Assembly (NCBI RefSeq): GCF_029210485.1
Contig: NZ_JARGET010000003.1
Span: 124,001 to 188,000 of the forward strand
Length of the DNA: 64,000 bases
Direction: 5' to 3'
Source of the DNA: Hoeflea sp. YIM 152468
Lineage (GTDB): Bacteria; Pseudomonadota; Alphaproteobacteria; Rhizobiales; Rhizobiaceae
Under the pieces are notes generated by a model that was not told where the DNA came from, ran no database searches, and saw nothing but the letters and a program-made list of their open reading frames with translations. A program made the position numbers and the translations under genes. Positions 47,869-56,991 of this stretch are shown in pieces (the first letter of the stretch is position 1; each line of letters starts with the position of its first letter).

Positions 47869-49198
47869 TCTTCCTTTGTGCCTCGATCAGGCTGAAGGTC
47901 GTCGCCGCATCGACGGCCTTTCCATAAAGCCACCCCTGCCCGGACTTGCATCCCAACTCGCGCAGCTTGGCGGCCTGCTCTTCGGTTTCAATACCTTCGG
48001 CAATGACTTTGAGATCAAGTCCTTCGCACATGGCCAGAATGGCCCGGACGATGTGTTCGGCGGGTTTGTCGATGGTGATTTCGCTGACAAAACTCCGGTC
48101 AATCTTGACCTTGTTGAAGGCGAAGTCACGCAGCCGCCCGAGACTGGATTGCCCGGTTCCGAAATCGTCAAGCGACACACGGATTCCAACGCTGGTAAGT
48201 TCGGTCACCACCTTGGCCGCGACCTCGGGGTCACTCATCATCGCAGTTTCCGTAATTTCCAGCTCGAGCCGGCGAGGATCCAGCCCGACCCGGTTGATGA
48301 TTGACAGAACATTGAATGCCGTCGCCGGATCGATCAGCTGCGCCGAGGAGAGGTTGAAAGACAAAAACAGATCGGAAGGCCAGTGCTTGGCTGTTTCGGC
48401 GGCCATCTTCAAGAGGGTTTCGGTCAGGGAATCGATGAAGCCGCGCTCCTCCGCGAGCGGAATGAAGTCGGCGGGAGAAATGAAGCCGAGTTCCTTGTCG
48501 GTCCAGCGTGCGAGCGCTTCAAACCCCTGAATCGACCCATCGGACAGATCAACGATGGGCTGGAAATGCACCGCCACCTCATCGGCGATGATTGCCCTGC
48601 GCAATGCCTGTTCAATCTGGGTGCCACGCCGCATTTCTTCGGCTATTTCTTCGGAATAGACCGTAATCTGGCCACGCCCGCGCCGTTTGGACCGGTACAG
48701 CGCGGTATCGGCGCTTTTCAGCAATTCGGCAAACTGCTCACCGGCGAAGGGGTAGACGGCAAAACCGAAAGACGCCGACAAGCGCACGTTGCGATCACCA
48801 AGATCATAAGGCGCCGACAAGACGTCCTTGAACATGCGGCCAATTTTTTCCGCACCCTTCTTTTCGAACACCAAGGGCAGGATGAACGCGAATTCATCAC
48901 TTTCGATGCGTGCGACAAATCCACCGTCGGGCAAACACGCGCGCAGCCTGTGCGCGACCTGACACAGGATCTCGTCGCCGGCAGCATGGCCGAAAAGGTC
49001 GTTGATCGGCTTGAAGCCATCAATATTGGCTATGCCGATCGTGAACGGCGCGGGATCGTCCGCACGTTCGGACGCCAGTTTGCGGATCTTGTCCATCAGT
49101 CTGCGACGGTTGCCCAGTCCGGTCATGGGGTCTGTGTACGATACCGTTTTGGGATTCACGGACAGTACATCCGTCATTTCATCTTCAATGGTCATCAA
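47828..49198 (-). CDS. GGDEF-EAL protein with degenerate cyclase motif and intact EAL domain
   Basis: This 456-residue cytoplasmic protein has no membrane helix. The GGDEF domain spans ~22-185, but its signature reads ESDEF at 99-103 (ARIESDEFAFIL), so both glycines are lost. The EAL domain spans ~195-440 and keeps EAL at 227-229, FNLS at 281-284, EITET at 314-318, DDFGTG at 344-349, KIDRSF and AEGIET. It is therefore predicted to be a c-di-GMP phosphodiesterase, with the first domain as a GTP-sensing or structural partner. Its 3' end overlaps the LysR gene tail to tail by 41 bp. Confidence 0.9.
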   Translation of the reverse strand: MMTIEDEMTDVLSVNPKTVSYTDPMTGLGNRRRLMDKIRKLASERADDPAPFTIGIANIDGFKPINDLFGHAAGDEILCQVAHRLRACLPDGGFVARIESDEFAFILPLVFEKKGAEKIGRMFKDVLSAPYDLGDRNVRLSASFGFAVYPFAGEQFAELLKSADTALYRSKRRGRGQITVYSEEIAEEMRRGTQIEQALRRAIIADEVAVHFQPIVDLSDGSIQGFEALARWTDKELGFISPADFIPLAEERGFIDSLTETLLKMAAETAKHWPSDLFLSFNLSSAQLIDPATAFNVLSIINRVGLDPRRLELEITETAMMSDPEVAAKVVTELTSVGIRVSLDDFGTGQSSLGRLRDFAFNKVKIDRSFVSEITIDKPAEHIVRAILAMCEGLDLKVIAEGIETEEQAAKLRELGCKSGQGWLYGKAVDAATTFSLIEAQRKITAEAARGFATGS

Positions 49199-49263
49199 GA
49201 AAAAGCTTTTCCGCGCGAATGAATGTGTGTCCAGAATGCGGCAGATGTCTTAAAATTGTCCTA

Positions 49264-49288
49264 TAATGGGACCCCGATTAATGGGACC
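49264..49288 (-). promoter_or_regulatory. direct repeats GGTCCCATTA spaced 15 bp upstream of the GGDEF-EAL gene
   Basis: On the minus strand the 10-mer occurs at 49288-49279 and 49273-49264, about 66 bp upstream of the start codon at 49198. The second copy runs into ATTATAG, a plausible -10 region. Confidence 0.4.
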
Positions 49289-49321
49289 TGAAGAATTTGG
49301 CCCCGATTGTAGCAAGAGGAT

Positions 49322-51046
49322 CTACCCCGCTGCCTGCAACCATTGAGGCGCATCGATCCATTTCTCAATCATTCTCTCCAGTTTGTCGGGGCTGACGGGC
49401 TTGGACAGATAATCGTCCATTCCGGCAGCAAAACACCGCTCGCGATCTCCAGTCATGGCGTGGGCCGTGACGGCAATGATCGGGACGTGAACCTTTGTGC
49501 CCCCCGCCGCGGCTTCTGCATCGCGAATTGCCTGCGTAGCCTGCAAGCCGTTCATCATCGGCATCGAAATATCCATGAGTATGATATCGGGCGCCGCGGC
49601 GTGCCAGGCGGCCACCGCCTCATGGCCATTCTCCACAATCCGGAAATCAACGTCCATTGCTTCGAGAACCTGTTCGAAAACGATCTGATTGACATCGTTG
49701 TCTTCGGCAACAAGCACCCGGACCCGCTTGCCCATCGGGGAAGCAGGCGGTGCCGGAACAACGGCCAAATCTGGTTCCGCTGTGCCCGGCATCTGGCTTG
49801 GTTCGAGACGTGGTGCAGATGAGATTCCCGACACCGATTTCACGGTCCGCGGTTCGGCTTGAACCGTGGTGTCCGGCGGCTCGGAATGGCGCTGCTCATG
49901 GGCGTGTTTGCGATCGCCCTGCGGAGCCGGGAGGGTTTTGCCGTCAATGGCGCCGGCCAGTTGTGCCGATAGTTCGACATCATCAATGACCAGATTCATG
50001 GCGTTTGCTGCGTCGAGGAAGGCTCTGGCTTCTTCTGCGCTCGATACCGTCACCGCGTCAGCACCGTTCAGTTTCAATGCGGCGACGCGCGTATCCGAGC
50101 GCTGAGGGTTCTCATCCACAACCAGAACCCGGCGCTGGGCCTTGGGCTGGCCGGTTGAATTGCCGGGCCGGTCACGCCGCTCCACCGCCGAGACCACGGC
50201 GGCATCGTGCGCCGGACGGCGGACAAGATCGACAGTCGCAGCTTTGGGAACATCAGGATCCTCTTCAAGCAAGATGGTGACAAAATAGTTTCCGGGGACT
50301 CCCGACCGGTGCATGCGCGTGACAACGGGCATTACAGTTCCGTCAGCCTGGAAGATTTCACTCTTGGCTCGATAGGGAATACCAGTCTCAAGCACGTTCC
50401 TTTCGAGTGTTTCGTACTGGGCCGCCAGTTCCGGCCCGACAAGGTTGCCGGCAGTAAGTCCAATCACCTGATTTGGCTTCATTCCAGGAATGCGGCAGAA
50501 GGCCTTGTTGACGATTACGTATCGAAGTTCGGCATCCTTGACGATGACGGGGTGGGGAAGATCGTCCAGAACAAGCTGGGAAAGCTCAGCCTTTTGCTGG
50601 GTCAGTGCAAACTCCGCCTCCTTGTGCTTCTGTTCGGTAACGTCCTCTATCATCGAGATCAGAAGGCCATCGGGCATGCGCCGTTTCCGGAGCCGCACCC
50701 AGCGACCATCGGCAAGTTTTTCCACACTTTCAGAACGTTCGCGCCAATGCACCGCTATGCGCTCAGCGATCCAGTCCTCACGCGTTATCGCGCGTGGCCG
50801 TCCGTTCAGCGCCCCCATGGCACCGGCGCCAGCGTCATACATCGCTCCGAGAAAGTCCCTCAGCCGGGTGCCCGGTGCCATCAGTTTCGCGGGAACATCA
50901 AACATGCGGGACATGCCCGAACTCACGCCAATCACCGTGTCGTCCCGGTCAAAGACCAGGATGGTGACATCGAGCGTCGACGCCAATGCTTCAATGGTTC
51001 TGGCGTCGCACTCAAAACGCAGCTGATCGGTTTCACTCAACGCCAT
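49322..51046 (-). CDS. PAS-PAS-pseudoreceiver-receiver protein lacking a histidine kinase core
   Basis: The start at 51046 (MALSETDQLRFECDARTIEA, 574 residues) follows AAGGAAAT. Domains in order are PAS 1 (~15-138), PAS 2 (~155-265; DDLPHPVIVKDAELRYVIVN), a receiver-like module (~304-380; RRVLVVDENPQRSD), a Pro-rich linker (~385-438) and a C-terminal receiver (~440-565; LVAEDND at 445-451, phospho-acceptor Asp492 in ILMDISMP, YLSKPVSP). No H-box, N-box or ATPase lobe lies between them. The layout matches a rhizobial hybrid kinase from which the kinase has been lost or replaced. It may be a phosphorelay shuttle or scaffold. Confidence 0.88.
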   Translation of the reverse strand: MALSETDQLRFECDARTIEALASTLDVTILVFDRDDTVIGVSSGMSRMFDVPAKLMAPGTRLRDFLGAMYDAGAGAMGALNGRPRAITREDWIAERIAVHWRERSESVEKLADGRWVRLRKRRMPDGLLISMIEDVTEQKHKEAEFALTQQKAELSQLVLDDLPHPVIVKDAELRYVIVNKAFCRIPGMKPNQVIGLTAGNLVGPELAAQYETLERNVLETGIPYRAKSEIFQADGTVMPVVTRMHRSGVPGNYFVTILLEEDPDVPKAATVDLVRRPAHDAAVVSAVERRDRPGNSTGQPKAQRRVLVVDENPQRSDTRVAALKLNGADAVTVSSAEEARAFLDAANAMNLVIDDVELSAQLAGAIDGKTLPAPQGDRKHAHEQRHSEPPDTTVQAEPRTVKSVSGISSAPRLEPSQMPGTAEPDLAVVPAPPASPMGKRVRVLVAEDNDVNQIVFEQVLEAMDVDFRIVENGHEAVAAWHAAAPDIILMDISMPMMNGLQATQAIRDAEAAAGGTKVHVPIIAVTAHAMTGDRERCFAAGMDDYLSKPVSPDKLERMIEKWIDAPQWLQAAG

Positions 51047-51358
51047 ATTTCCTTGACTCAACTTCCACTTCAAAGCCCGCGCCGGCCGGGGTAGCCTGTG
51101 CGCACACTCACCCAAAACCTGCGCAATCGCCAAGTCTGGATGGCAACCACTCGCTGCAATCGCGCCACAGCGGGCCAATTGTGACTATCGCAGCCGAGAG
51201 TTAAGTGCTGATTAACCACGTCTGCGGCGGGGCCGTTTTCATGCCGTGAAGACGACGGCGCACCGGGAAGCCTGCCGGTGGTGTGGCCGAACGGACTTTT
51301 CCTGCGCCAATTTGCCTCCACTCATTGCGTTCAGTCCCGAATCCCTCAACATGGCATC
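51047..51358. other. 312-bp divergent gap between the PAS-receiver gene and mutL
   Basis: No gene is supported. The notable element is a perfect CtrA-type site at 51201-51215, described separately. The rest is GC-rich without a clear hairpin. Confidence 0.5.
51201..51215. promoter_or_regulatory. perfect CtrA-type site TTAA-N7-TTAA
   Basis: TTAAGTGCTGATTAA matches the alphaproteobacterial cell-cycle regulator CtrA consensus exactly (TTAA-N7-TTAA). It lies 155 bp upstream of the PAS-receiver start and 144 bp upstream of mutL, so it could act on either gene. Confidence 0.6.
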
Positions 51359-53203
51359 ATGCGTGTCCACCAATTGCCAGAAACCCTGATCAACCAAATT
51401 GCCGCCGGTGAAGTCATCGAGCGGCCGGCCAGCGTTGTCAAAGAACTGGTCGAAAACGCCCTGGATGCCGGTGCCCGGAGGATCGAGATCGCCACGGCGG
51501 CAGGCGGCAAGACGCTGATCCGTGTCATCGATGACGGTCGCGGCATGGATGCCGAGGATCTGTCGCTCGCCGTGCGCCGTCACTGCACGTCGAAAATCGA
51601 TCAACGGCTTGACGACATCCGCACGTTGGGGTTTCGCGGCGAGGCGCTGCCGTCCATCGGCTCCGTCGCGCGTCTGTCGATCCGGTCGCGCCCGCAGGAT
51701 GCGCCGCACGCCAATGAGGTATCCCTGGCTGGGGGTGTGCCGGTGCCACTCAAGCCGGCGGCGGCCAATCCGGGAACGACCGTGGAAGTGCGGGACCTCT
51801 TCTTCGCGACACCGGCGCGGCTGAAATTTCTCAAATCCGACCGAGCCGAAACCGCAGCGATTACGGAGCTGGTGCGCCGTATCGCCATCGCATTTCCTTC
51901 TGTGCGCTTTACCCTGTCGGGTCCGGATCGCTCAACCCTGGAGCTTGCCGCTACCGGTGACGACCGGCTGGCGCGCATAGCCCAGGTGCTGGGCAAGGAG
52001 TTCGCCGCCAACACGATTGCACTTGATGCCCTACGGGACGATGTCGGCCTGACCGGCTACATCGGCTTGCCGACATGGAACAAGGGGAACTCGCTGGCAC
52101 AATATGCCTTTGTCAATGGCCGCCCGGTGCAGGACAAACAGATCCTGTCTGCCATTCGCGCCGCCTATTCCGACACATTGCCACGCGGACGCTACCCGGT
52201 GGCGGTGCTGTGGATCACGCTCGACCCGGCGCTGGTGGATGTCAATGTCCATCCCGCCAAGGCCGACGTGAGATTTCGGGATCCTGGCCTGGTCAGAGGG
52301 CTCATCATCGGAGCCATTCGCCAGTCACTTCTGGCCGAAGGCGACCGCGCCTCGCCATCGGCCGGCGCCGGGCTGGCGCAGGCGTTTCGAAGGCCCGAGA
52401 CGTTCCACCCGGCTTCAGCCGGCGGTGCGTACCCGACCCAGCCTCGCAACGATGGTTTTGCCAACCGTCTGTCGGGCAATGATTGGCAGGCCGCAACCTC
52501 TCCGTCGCGGCCGCTTCATGATCCAGCGGCAGGATTTTCCGATCTGGACCAGCCCGATCTTGCCAGCGCCTCAGCGCCTTCGGCGCGGATGGATGCCGAC
52601 GAGAGAAGTGACACAGGTGTCGAGCACCCGCTTGGCGCAGTGCGAACCCAGATCCATGAGAATTACATCGTCGCGCAAACCCGTGATGGTCTGGTGATAG
52701 TCGATCAGCACGCCGCGCACGAGCGGCTGGTGTTCGAGCGTTTCAAAACAGCGCTGAAAGCGGGCAAGCTAGCCTCGCAGATATTGCTGCTGCCAGAGAT
52801 TGTCGACCTGCCGGAAGACGATTGCGACCGCCTGGCAGATCGCGCGCAAGAGCTCGCCGAACTGGGGCTGGTGCTTGAACGGTTTGGACCGGGCGCAATC
52901 GCTGTGCGCGAAACGCCGTCCATGCTGGGGGAAACAGATGTGGCCGGTCTGGTCCGGGATCTGGCCGACGAAATCGCGGAATGGGACAGTGCTGACGGCT
53001 TGCGTGACAGGCTGGAAGCCGTCGCTTCGACAATGGCGTGCCATGGATCGGTCAGATCCGGACGCCGCCTTGTGTCAGAGGAAATGAATGCGCTGTTGCG
53101 CGAAATGGAACGGACGCCCGGGTCAGGCCAATGCAATCACGGCCGGCCGACCTATATCGAGTTGAAGCTCGCCGATATTGAAAAGCTGTTCTCACGCCGC
53201 TGA
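51359..53203 (+). CDS. mutL: DNA mismatch repair protein MutL
   Basis: The start at 51359 ([20 protein letters not shown], 614 residues) matches MutL N-termini; a frame from 51278 adds unrelated residues. The GHKL ATPase motifs are clear: [34 protein letters not shown] and [16 protein letters not shown] variable linker follows at ~330-430. The C-terminal dimerisation domain holds [12 protein letters not shown] (from Asp449), which fits the DQHA-x2-E-x4-E endonuclease motif of bacteria without MutH. It should nick the daughter strand in post-replicative repair. Confidence 0.96.
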   Translation: MRVHQLPETLINQIAAGEVIERPASVVKELVENALDAGARRIEIATAAGGKTLIRVIDDGRGMDAEDLSLAVRRHCTSKIDQRLDDIRTLGFRGEALPSIGSVARLSIRSRPQDAPHANEVSLAGGVPVPLKPAAANPGTTVEVRDLFFATPARLKFLKSDRAETAAITELVRRIAIAFPSVRFTLSGPDRSTLELAATGDDRLARIAQVLGKEFAANTIALDALRDDVGLTGYIGLPTWNKGNSLAQYAFVNGRPVQDKQILSAIRAAYSDTLPRGRYPVAVLWITLDPALVDVNVHPAKADVRFRDPGLVRGLIIGAIRQSLLAEGDRASPSAGAGLAQAFRRPETFHPASAGGAYPTQPRNDGFANRLSGNDWQAATSPSRPLHDPAAGFSDLDQPDLASASAPSARMDADERSDTGVEHPLGAVRTQIHENYIVAQTRDGLVIVDQHAAHERLVFERFKTALKAGKLASQILLLPEIVDLPEDDCDRLADRAQELAELGLVLERFGPGAIAVRETPSMLGETDVAGLVRDLADEIAEWDSADGLRDRLEAVASTMACHGSVRSGRRLVSEEMNALLREMERTPGSGQCNHGRPTYIELKLADIEKLFSRR

Positions 53204-53298
53204 CACCAGAGCAATTTCCGGCATGCCGGTGGGCAAACTTGCATTTCTCACGTCCAGACGGCATAGAACAGCCATCATCGAAACCGGAGGATTTGCCC

Positions 53299-53526
53299 AT
53301 GAACCGTTTTGAAGGCCCCGGCGCACATCCGGCAAAGATTCGGTATCTGGATGGTGATTTCCAGATTCTGCTGCCTGGAAATCATGTGACATGCGCTGTG
53401 ACAGGCAAGGCGATTCCGATCGAAGAGCTCAAATACTGGAGCGTTGCGCGGCAGGAACCCTATGTCGACGTTCATGCGTCATTTACCGCCGATCAACGCG
53501 CCGGCGTGCTTCCCACGCAGTCTTGA
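53299..53526 (+). CDS. DUF2093 family protein
   Basis: The start at 53299 (MNRFEGPGAHPAKIRYLDGD, 75 residues) follows GGAGGATTTGCCC. The sequence FQILLPGNHVTCAVTGKAIPIEELKYWSVARQEPYV is characteristic of DUF2093, a short family conserved in Rhizobiales next to lpxK. Two features suggest a small metal or nucleic-acid binding fold: a lone CxxxG turn and a strand-rich pattern. Its function is unknown. It converges on lpxK, with one base between the stops. Confidence 0.85.
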   Translation: MNRFEGPGAHPAKIRYLDGDFQILLPGNHVTCAVTGKAIPIEELKYWSVARQEPYVDVHASFTADQRAGVLPTQS

Positions 53527-53527
53527 T

Positions 53528-54556
53528 CTAGAGGCTCGCGCGGCGGCGCTTGAAAGCAGTTACTGCCGCGTCAATGATCGCATCGGGGGCGTGCGGGCTG
53601 TCATAGACCAGATCGATCTCGAGAACCGACGTCTTTTGCAGAAGTTCCTCAGCCCTTCCGCGTCCTGATTTCAGCCGCGCATAATCCTTGGACGTTGTGA
53701 TCAGATCGAGATTGTACAACTCGGCTTCTGTGAGAAGATCGTCGATCTCGTCATTGGTGAAGGGATGATGATCGGGAAACCTCTGCCGCCGCGCCACCCG
53801 CACACCGGCCTTCTCCAGCGTTGCAAAAAACTTGTCCGGATCGCCTATCGCGGCGAAGGCAAGACAGTTGCGAAAGCGGAATTGCGCGGAATTGCGCGGC
53901 CGAAAACGCGCCAGATGGATCGGCTTTGCGGCCCTCGCCGACATTCGGACCATCGGGTCAGCGGCTTCGCCTTCACCGACCACAATCAATGCATCCGCGT
54001 GACGGATCTGATCAATCACCGGCGCGCGCACCGGACCAGCAGGGAACACGCAGCCATTGCCAATGCCGCGTCGCGCATCGATCACCAGCAGCGCCTGATC
54101 GAACACCAGCCAGGCACTCTGAAACCCGTCATCCATGATGATCAGATCAACGCCCTCGCGGACCAGCAGTTCGGCCCCTTCAATGCGGTCAGGCGACACC
54201 ACCGTCTTGGCCTTGGCAGCAAGAAGCATCGGCTCGTCGCCGACAAGGCGGGCCGTGTCCTTGGCCAGATCCACGATGGTCGCATGTTGCGCCACACCGC
54301 CATAGCCACGCGAGAGAAATCCCGGTTTGAGCCCCCGGCGCATGGCTGCTTCAGCGAGAGAAAGCGCTGTAGGGGTCTTGCCGGACCCGCCCACCGTGAG
54401 ATTGCCGACACAAATCACCGGTGCGGCAACTGCCCGGCGTACCCGGCGGTCCATGATGCGGCGGGCGACCCGGCCGTAAACCCATCCGAAGGGCGATAAA
54501 AGCGCCGACTGAACACCCGGTTTCTGCCACCAGAAGGGCGGCGCCTCGCTCACCAT
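53528..54556 (-). CDS. lpxK: tetraacyldisaccharide 4'-kinase
   Basis: This 342-residue membrane-associated kinase phosphorylates the 4' position of the lipid A disaccharide. The P-loop is VGNLTVGGSGKTP (50-62, Walker A GGSGKTP at the end). IIMDDGFQSAWL carries the second conserved acidic motif. The N-terminal segment (SPFGWVYGRVARR) anchors it to the inner membrane. It is last in the leftward lipid A/Kdo cluster, and its start overlaps the waaA stop by 7 bp. Confidence 0.94.
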   Translation of the reverse strand: MVSEAPPFWWQKPGVQSALLSPFGWVYGRVARRIMDRRVRRAVAAPVICVGNLTVGGSGKTPTALSLAEAAMRRGLKPGFLSRGYGGVAQHATIVDLAKDTARLVGDEPMLLAAKAKTVVSPDRIEGAELLVREGVDLIIMDDGFQSAWLVFDQALLVIDARRGIGNGCVFPAGPVRAPVIDQIRHADALIVVGEGEAADPMVRMSARAAKPIHLARFRPRNSAQFRFRNCLAFAAIGDPDKFFATLEKAGVRVARRQRFPDHHPFTNDEIDDLLTEAELYNLDLITTSKDYARLKSGRGRAEELLQKTSVLEIDLVYDSPHAPDAIIDAAVTAFKRRRASL

Positions 54557-55893
54557 TGCCCGCGTCCTCGGGTCTCCGTATTCTCGTTTTCGCGCGGCAG
54601 CAGCCGGGCCTTGACCGTCAGCGGATTGATGTAGGGCTCAAGCGCCCGAATGGTGGCCTTGAGAGCGCCGCGCATATCACGCAGAGTCTTGTCGCCGCCC
54701 TCGGCCATGGTTAGACGGGCTTGCGGATTTGACATCAGAAAATGCACCGCTTTGGCAAGCATCTCGCCATCGCGAACAAACCGGGCGCCGCCATTCTTGA
54801 GCAGCCTTGCATAGCTTTCCCGGAAATTTTCGACATTGCTGCCCGACAGCACCGCACAGCCGAGCATGGCTGGCTCCAGCGGGTTTTGTCCGCCGCCGCC
54901 CTTCAACGATTTGCCGACAAAGACGATATCGGTCAGGTTGAGATAAAGCCCCATCTCGCCAATCGTATCGCCGAGATAAACATCCGTCGACGGCTCGATC
55001 GACTCGGCGCGTGAGCGACGTGCGACCTTCAATCCACGGGCTGTCAGCATAGCCTCGATGGCATCGGCACGTTCAGGGTGGCGCGGAACCAATATGCTCA
55101 GCTGCTTGTGGCGGGGAAGCAGCGCACGATGAACGGCAGCAGCGATTTCATCCTCACCCTCGAAGGTTGATATCGCGGCCCAGGTTGGCCGGTCGCCGAT
55201 CTGGGTTCTCAGTCTGGCAAGTTCAGCCGAATCCCACGGCGGAGCCATCGTGTCGACCTTGAGGTTACCCGATACCGACACCGGGCGTGCGCCCAGAGCC
55301 AAAAATCTCTCCGCATCCAGATCCGATTGAGCCACGACGTGGGAGAGATTTTCGAACATGGCGTCAGCAAAGCTGGGGCGCTTGCTCCACCGCGCAAAGG
55401 AACGGTCCGACAGGCGGCCATTGACCAGCACCTGCGGTGTTCTGCGCGCGCCCAGCTCCAGGATGGTCATCGGCCAGATTTCGGATTCGGCGATGATGGC
55501 CAGATCGGGTTTCCAGTGATCGAGAAATCTCGACACTGCCGGCTTGAGATCGAGCGGCACATATTGATGAATCACATTGTCGCCGAGCCGTTCGCGCGCA
55601 ACTCCCGCAGAGGTTACCGTTCCGGTGGTCAAAACGACCGAAATGCCCCGCCGCCGCACTTCCTTGATCAAGGGGACGACGGCAGAGGTTTCGCCGACAC
55701 TTGCGGCATGGAACCAGACCAGCGGCCCATTCGGCCGCTCGATCTTTGACCGACCGTACCGCTCATTGCGGCGGGAACGCTCTTCCTTGCCCTTTGCGGC
55801 ACGGATGGCGAGGTAGGGCCCGATCAGGGGATAAATTCCGGCGCCGAACCAGCGATAGCCGACAAGCGCCGCCCGGGCCCAGCCGCGGCTCAC
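54550..55893 (-). CDS. waaA: 3-deoxy-D-manno-octulosonic acid (Kdo) transferase
   Basis: This 447-residue GT30 enzyme adds Kdo to lipid IVA at the inner membrane. Landmarks are the N-terminal anchor (YRWFGAGIYPLIGPYLAIRA), VWFHAASVGETSAVVPLIKEV with the acceptor-binding Glu, IAESEIWPMTILELGAR, and KSLKGGGGQNPLEPAMLGCAV near the C-terminus. Its start overlaps the acyltransferase stop (ATGA) and its end overlaps lpxK. It is essential for lipopolysaccharide synthesis in most Gram-negatives. Confidence 0.95.
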   Translation of the reverse strand: MSRGWARAALVGYRWFGAGIYPLIGPYLAIRAAKGKEERSRRNERYGRSKIERPNGPLVWFHAASVGETSAVVPLIKEVRRRGISVVLTTGTVTSAGVARERLGDNVIHQYVPLDLKPAVSRFLDHWKPDLAIIAESEIWPMTILELGARRTPQVLVNGRLSDRSFARWSKRPSFADAMFENLSHVVAQSDLDAERFLALGARPVSVSGNLKVDTMAPPWDSAELARLRTQIGDRPTWAAISTFEGEDEIAAAVHRALLPRHKQLSILVPRHPERADAIEAMLTARGLKVARRSRAESIEPSTDVYLGDTIGEMGLYLNLTDIVFVGKSLKGGGGQNPLEPAMLGCAVLSGSNVENFRESYARLLKNGGARFVRDGEMLAKAVHFLMSNPQARLTMAEGGDKTLRDMRGALKATIRALEPYINPLTVKARLLPRENENTETRGRGQW

Positions 55894-56657
55894 GCTTGCA
55901 CCTCTACGGCGCGCATGGCTTCTTCCGTCACCCGATTGAGTTCCATGGTCACCTTTGCTCTCGCCGCCGCCAACTCTGCTTCGTCAGCATGCCGGGACAC
56001 CAGTATCGGCTGTGCCAGCCGTACACTGCGCCGGCCAAAAGGCAAGTTGATGGTGGTTTTGTCCCAGGTCGTTTGCATCACGTGGCGACGGCTGGTGGCG
56101 AGTGCGACCGGAACAATTGGCCGACCCGATATCTTGGCCAGAGTGACAATGCCCTCGCCTGCCTGACGGGCCTCACCTTTGGAAATATCCGCGATCATCA
56201 CAACATTGACATTGCGTTTGAGCGCATTGCGCATCGCTATCAGTGCTTTGACGCCGCCCTTTCCGGCAGCCATCTGCGGCTCGCGCCCGCCCGAGCCGCG
56301 GATGACTTCGATCCCGGCGCGTTCAAGCACCCGCGCATTGATCTCGGCATCCGTGCTGCGGGAGACCAGCGAGACAAATCTCCGGTCACGAGGGGCTGCG
56401 TAGGGAACAAGCAGATGCTGGCCGTGCCAAAGTGCAAAGATGGCGGGCCATTTTCCATCCAGCAGCATCTCCCAGTCCGTCGACGTGCCGTTGTCGCGGT
56501 TGTTCCGCCAGATCGTTGCAAGAGTCCATCCGATCAGGGCTGATCCAGCGTTCTGGATCAATTCGGACTGCAAAAGCCTCTTGCTCAGACGCCGCCTGTT
56601 CATCTTCCCGCCGAGCCGCTCAAGCCTCGGCGCAATGTCTGCGTCAGGTTTCGTCAT
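55890..56657 (-). CDS. lysophospholipid acyltransferase-like protein (DUF374)
   Basis: I use the ATG at 56657 (MTKPDADIAPRLERLGGKMN, 255 residues); ATGs at 56699/56702 would add 14-15 residues and overlap the DUF4170 gene by about 20 bp, and neither has a strong Shine-Dalgarno. The DUF374 pattern is present: ALWHGQHLLVPYAAPRDRRF carries the HGQ variant of the acyltransferase box, followed by VIRGSGGREPQMAAGKGGVKAL and VVMIADISKGEARQAGEGIVTLAKISGRPIVPVALATSRR. In this cluster it probably modifies lipid A or a precursor; the actual acyl donor and acceptor are unknown. Confidence 0.85.
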   Translation of the reverse strand: MTKPDADIAPRLERLGGKMNRRRLSKRLLQSELIQNAGSALIGWTLATIWRNNRDNGTSTDWEMLLDGKWPAIFALWHGQHLLVPYAAPRDRRFVSLVSRSTDAEINARVLERAGIEVIRGSGGREPQMAAGKGGVKALIAMRNALKRNVNVVMIADISKGEARQAGEGIVTLAKISGRPIVPVALATSRRHVMQTTWDKTTINLPFGRRSVRLAQPILVSRHADEAELAAARAKVTMELNRVTEEAMRAVEVQA

Positions 56658-56676
56658 CTTGTCTTTCGCCAGTGTC

Positions 56677-56925
56677 TTATGACGCTGATTTGCTTTCATC
56701 ATTCGGATCGAGCATCCGGTGCATGTGCACGATGAAATAGCGCATATGCGCGTTGTCAACGGTCATCTGTGCCTTGGATTTCCAAGCCTGATGCGCCGAT
56801 GCGTAATCGGGAAATATCCCGACGATGTCGAGCGCATCCAGATCGCGGAACGTCATCGACTCGAGGCTTTCGAGTTCACCACCAAAAACAAGGTGCAAGA
56901 GTTGTTTCTTTTTGGCATCCACCAT
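56677..56925 (-). CDS. DUF4170 family protein
   Basis: This is an 82-residue protein, MVDAKKKQLLHLVFGGELES and onward, with GGAGTGACCTG before the ATG. FPDYASAHQAWKSKAQMTVDNAHMRYFIVHMHRMLDP is typical of DUF4170, found in Rhizobiales between cysQ and the acyltransferase gene. The FGGEL and AHMRYFIVH strands suggest a small alpha/beta fold. Its function is unknown; the steady company of lipid A genes hints at a role in envelope synthesis. Confidence 0.85.
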   Translation of the reverse strand: MVDAKKKQLLHLVFGGELESLESMTFRDLDALDIVGIFPDYASAHQAWKSKAQMTVDNAHMRYFIVHMHRMLDPNDESKSAS

Positions 56926-56991
56926 CAGGTCACTCCATGAATTAACGGTGTCTCTACGTAAAGCGCGGTTTGCGGCAATTCGTTTGAAAGG

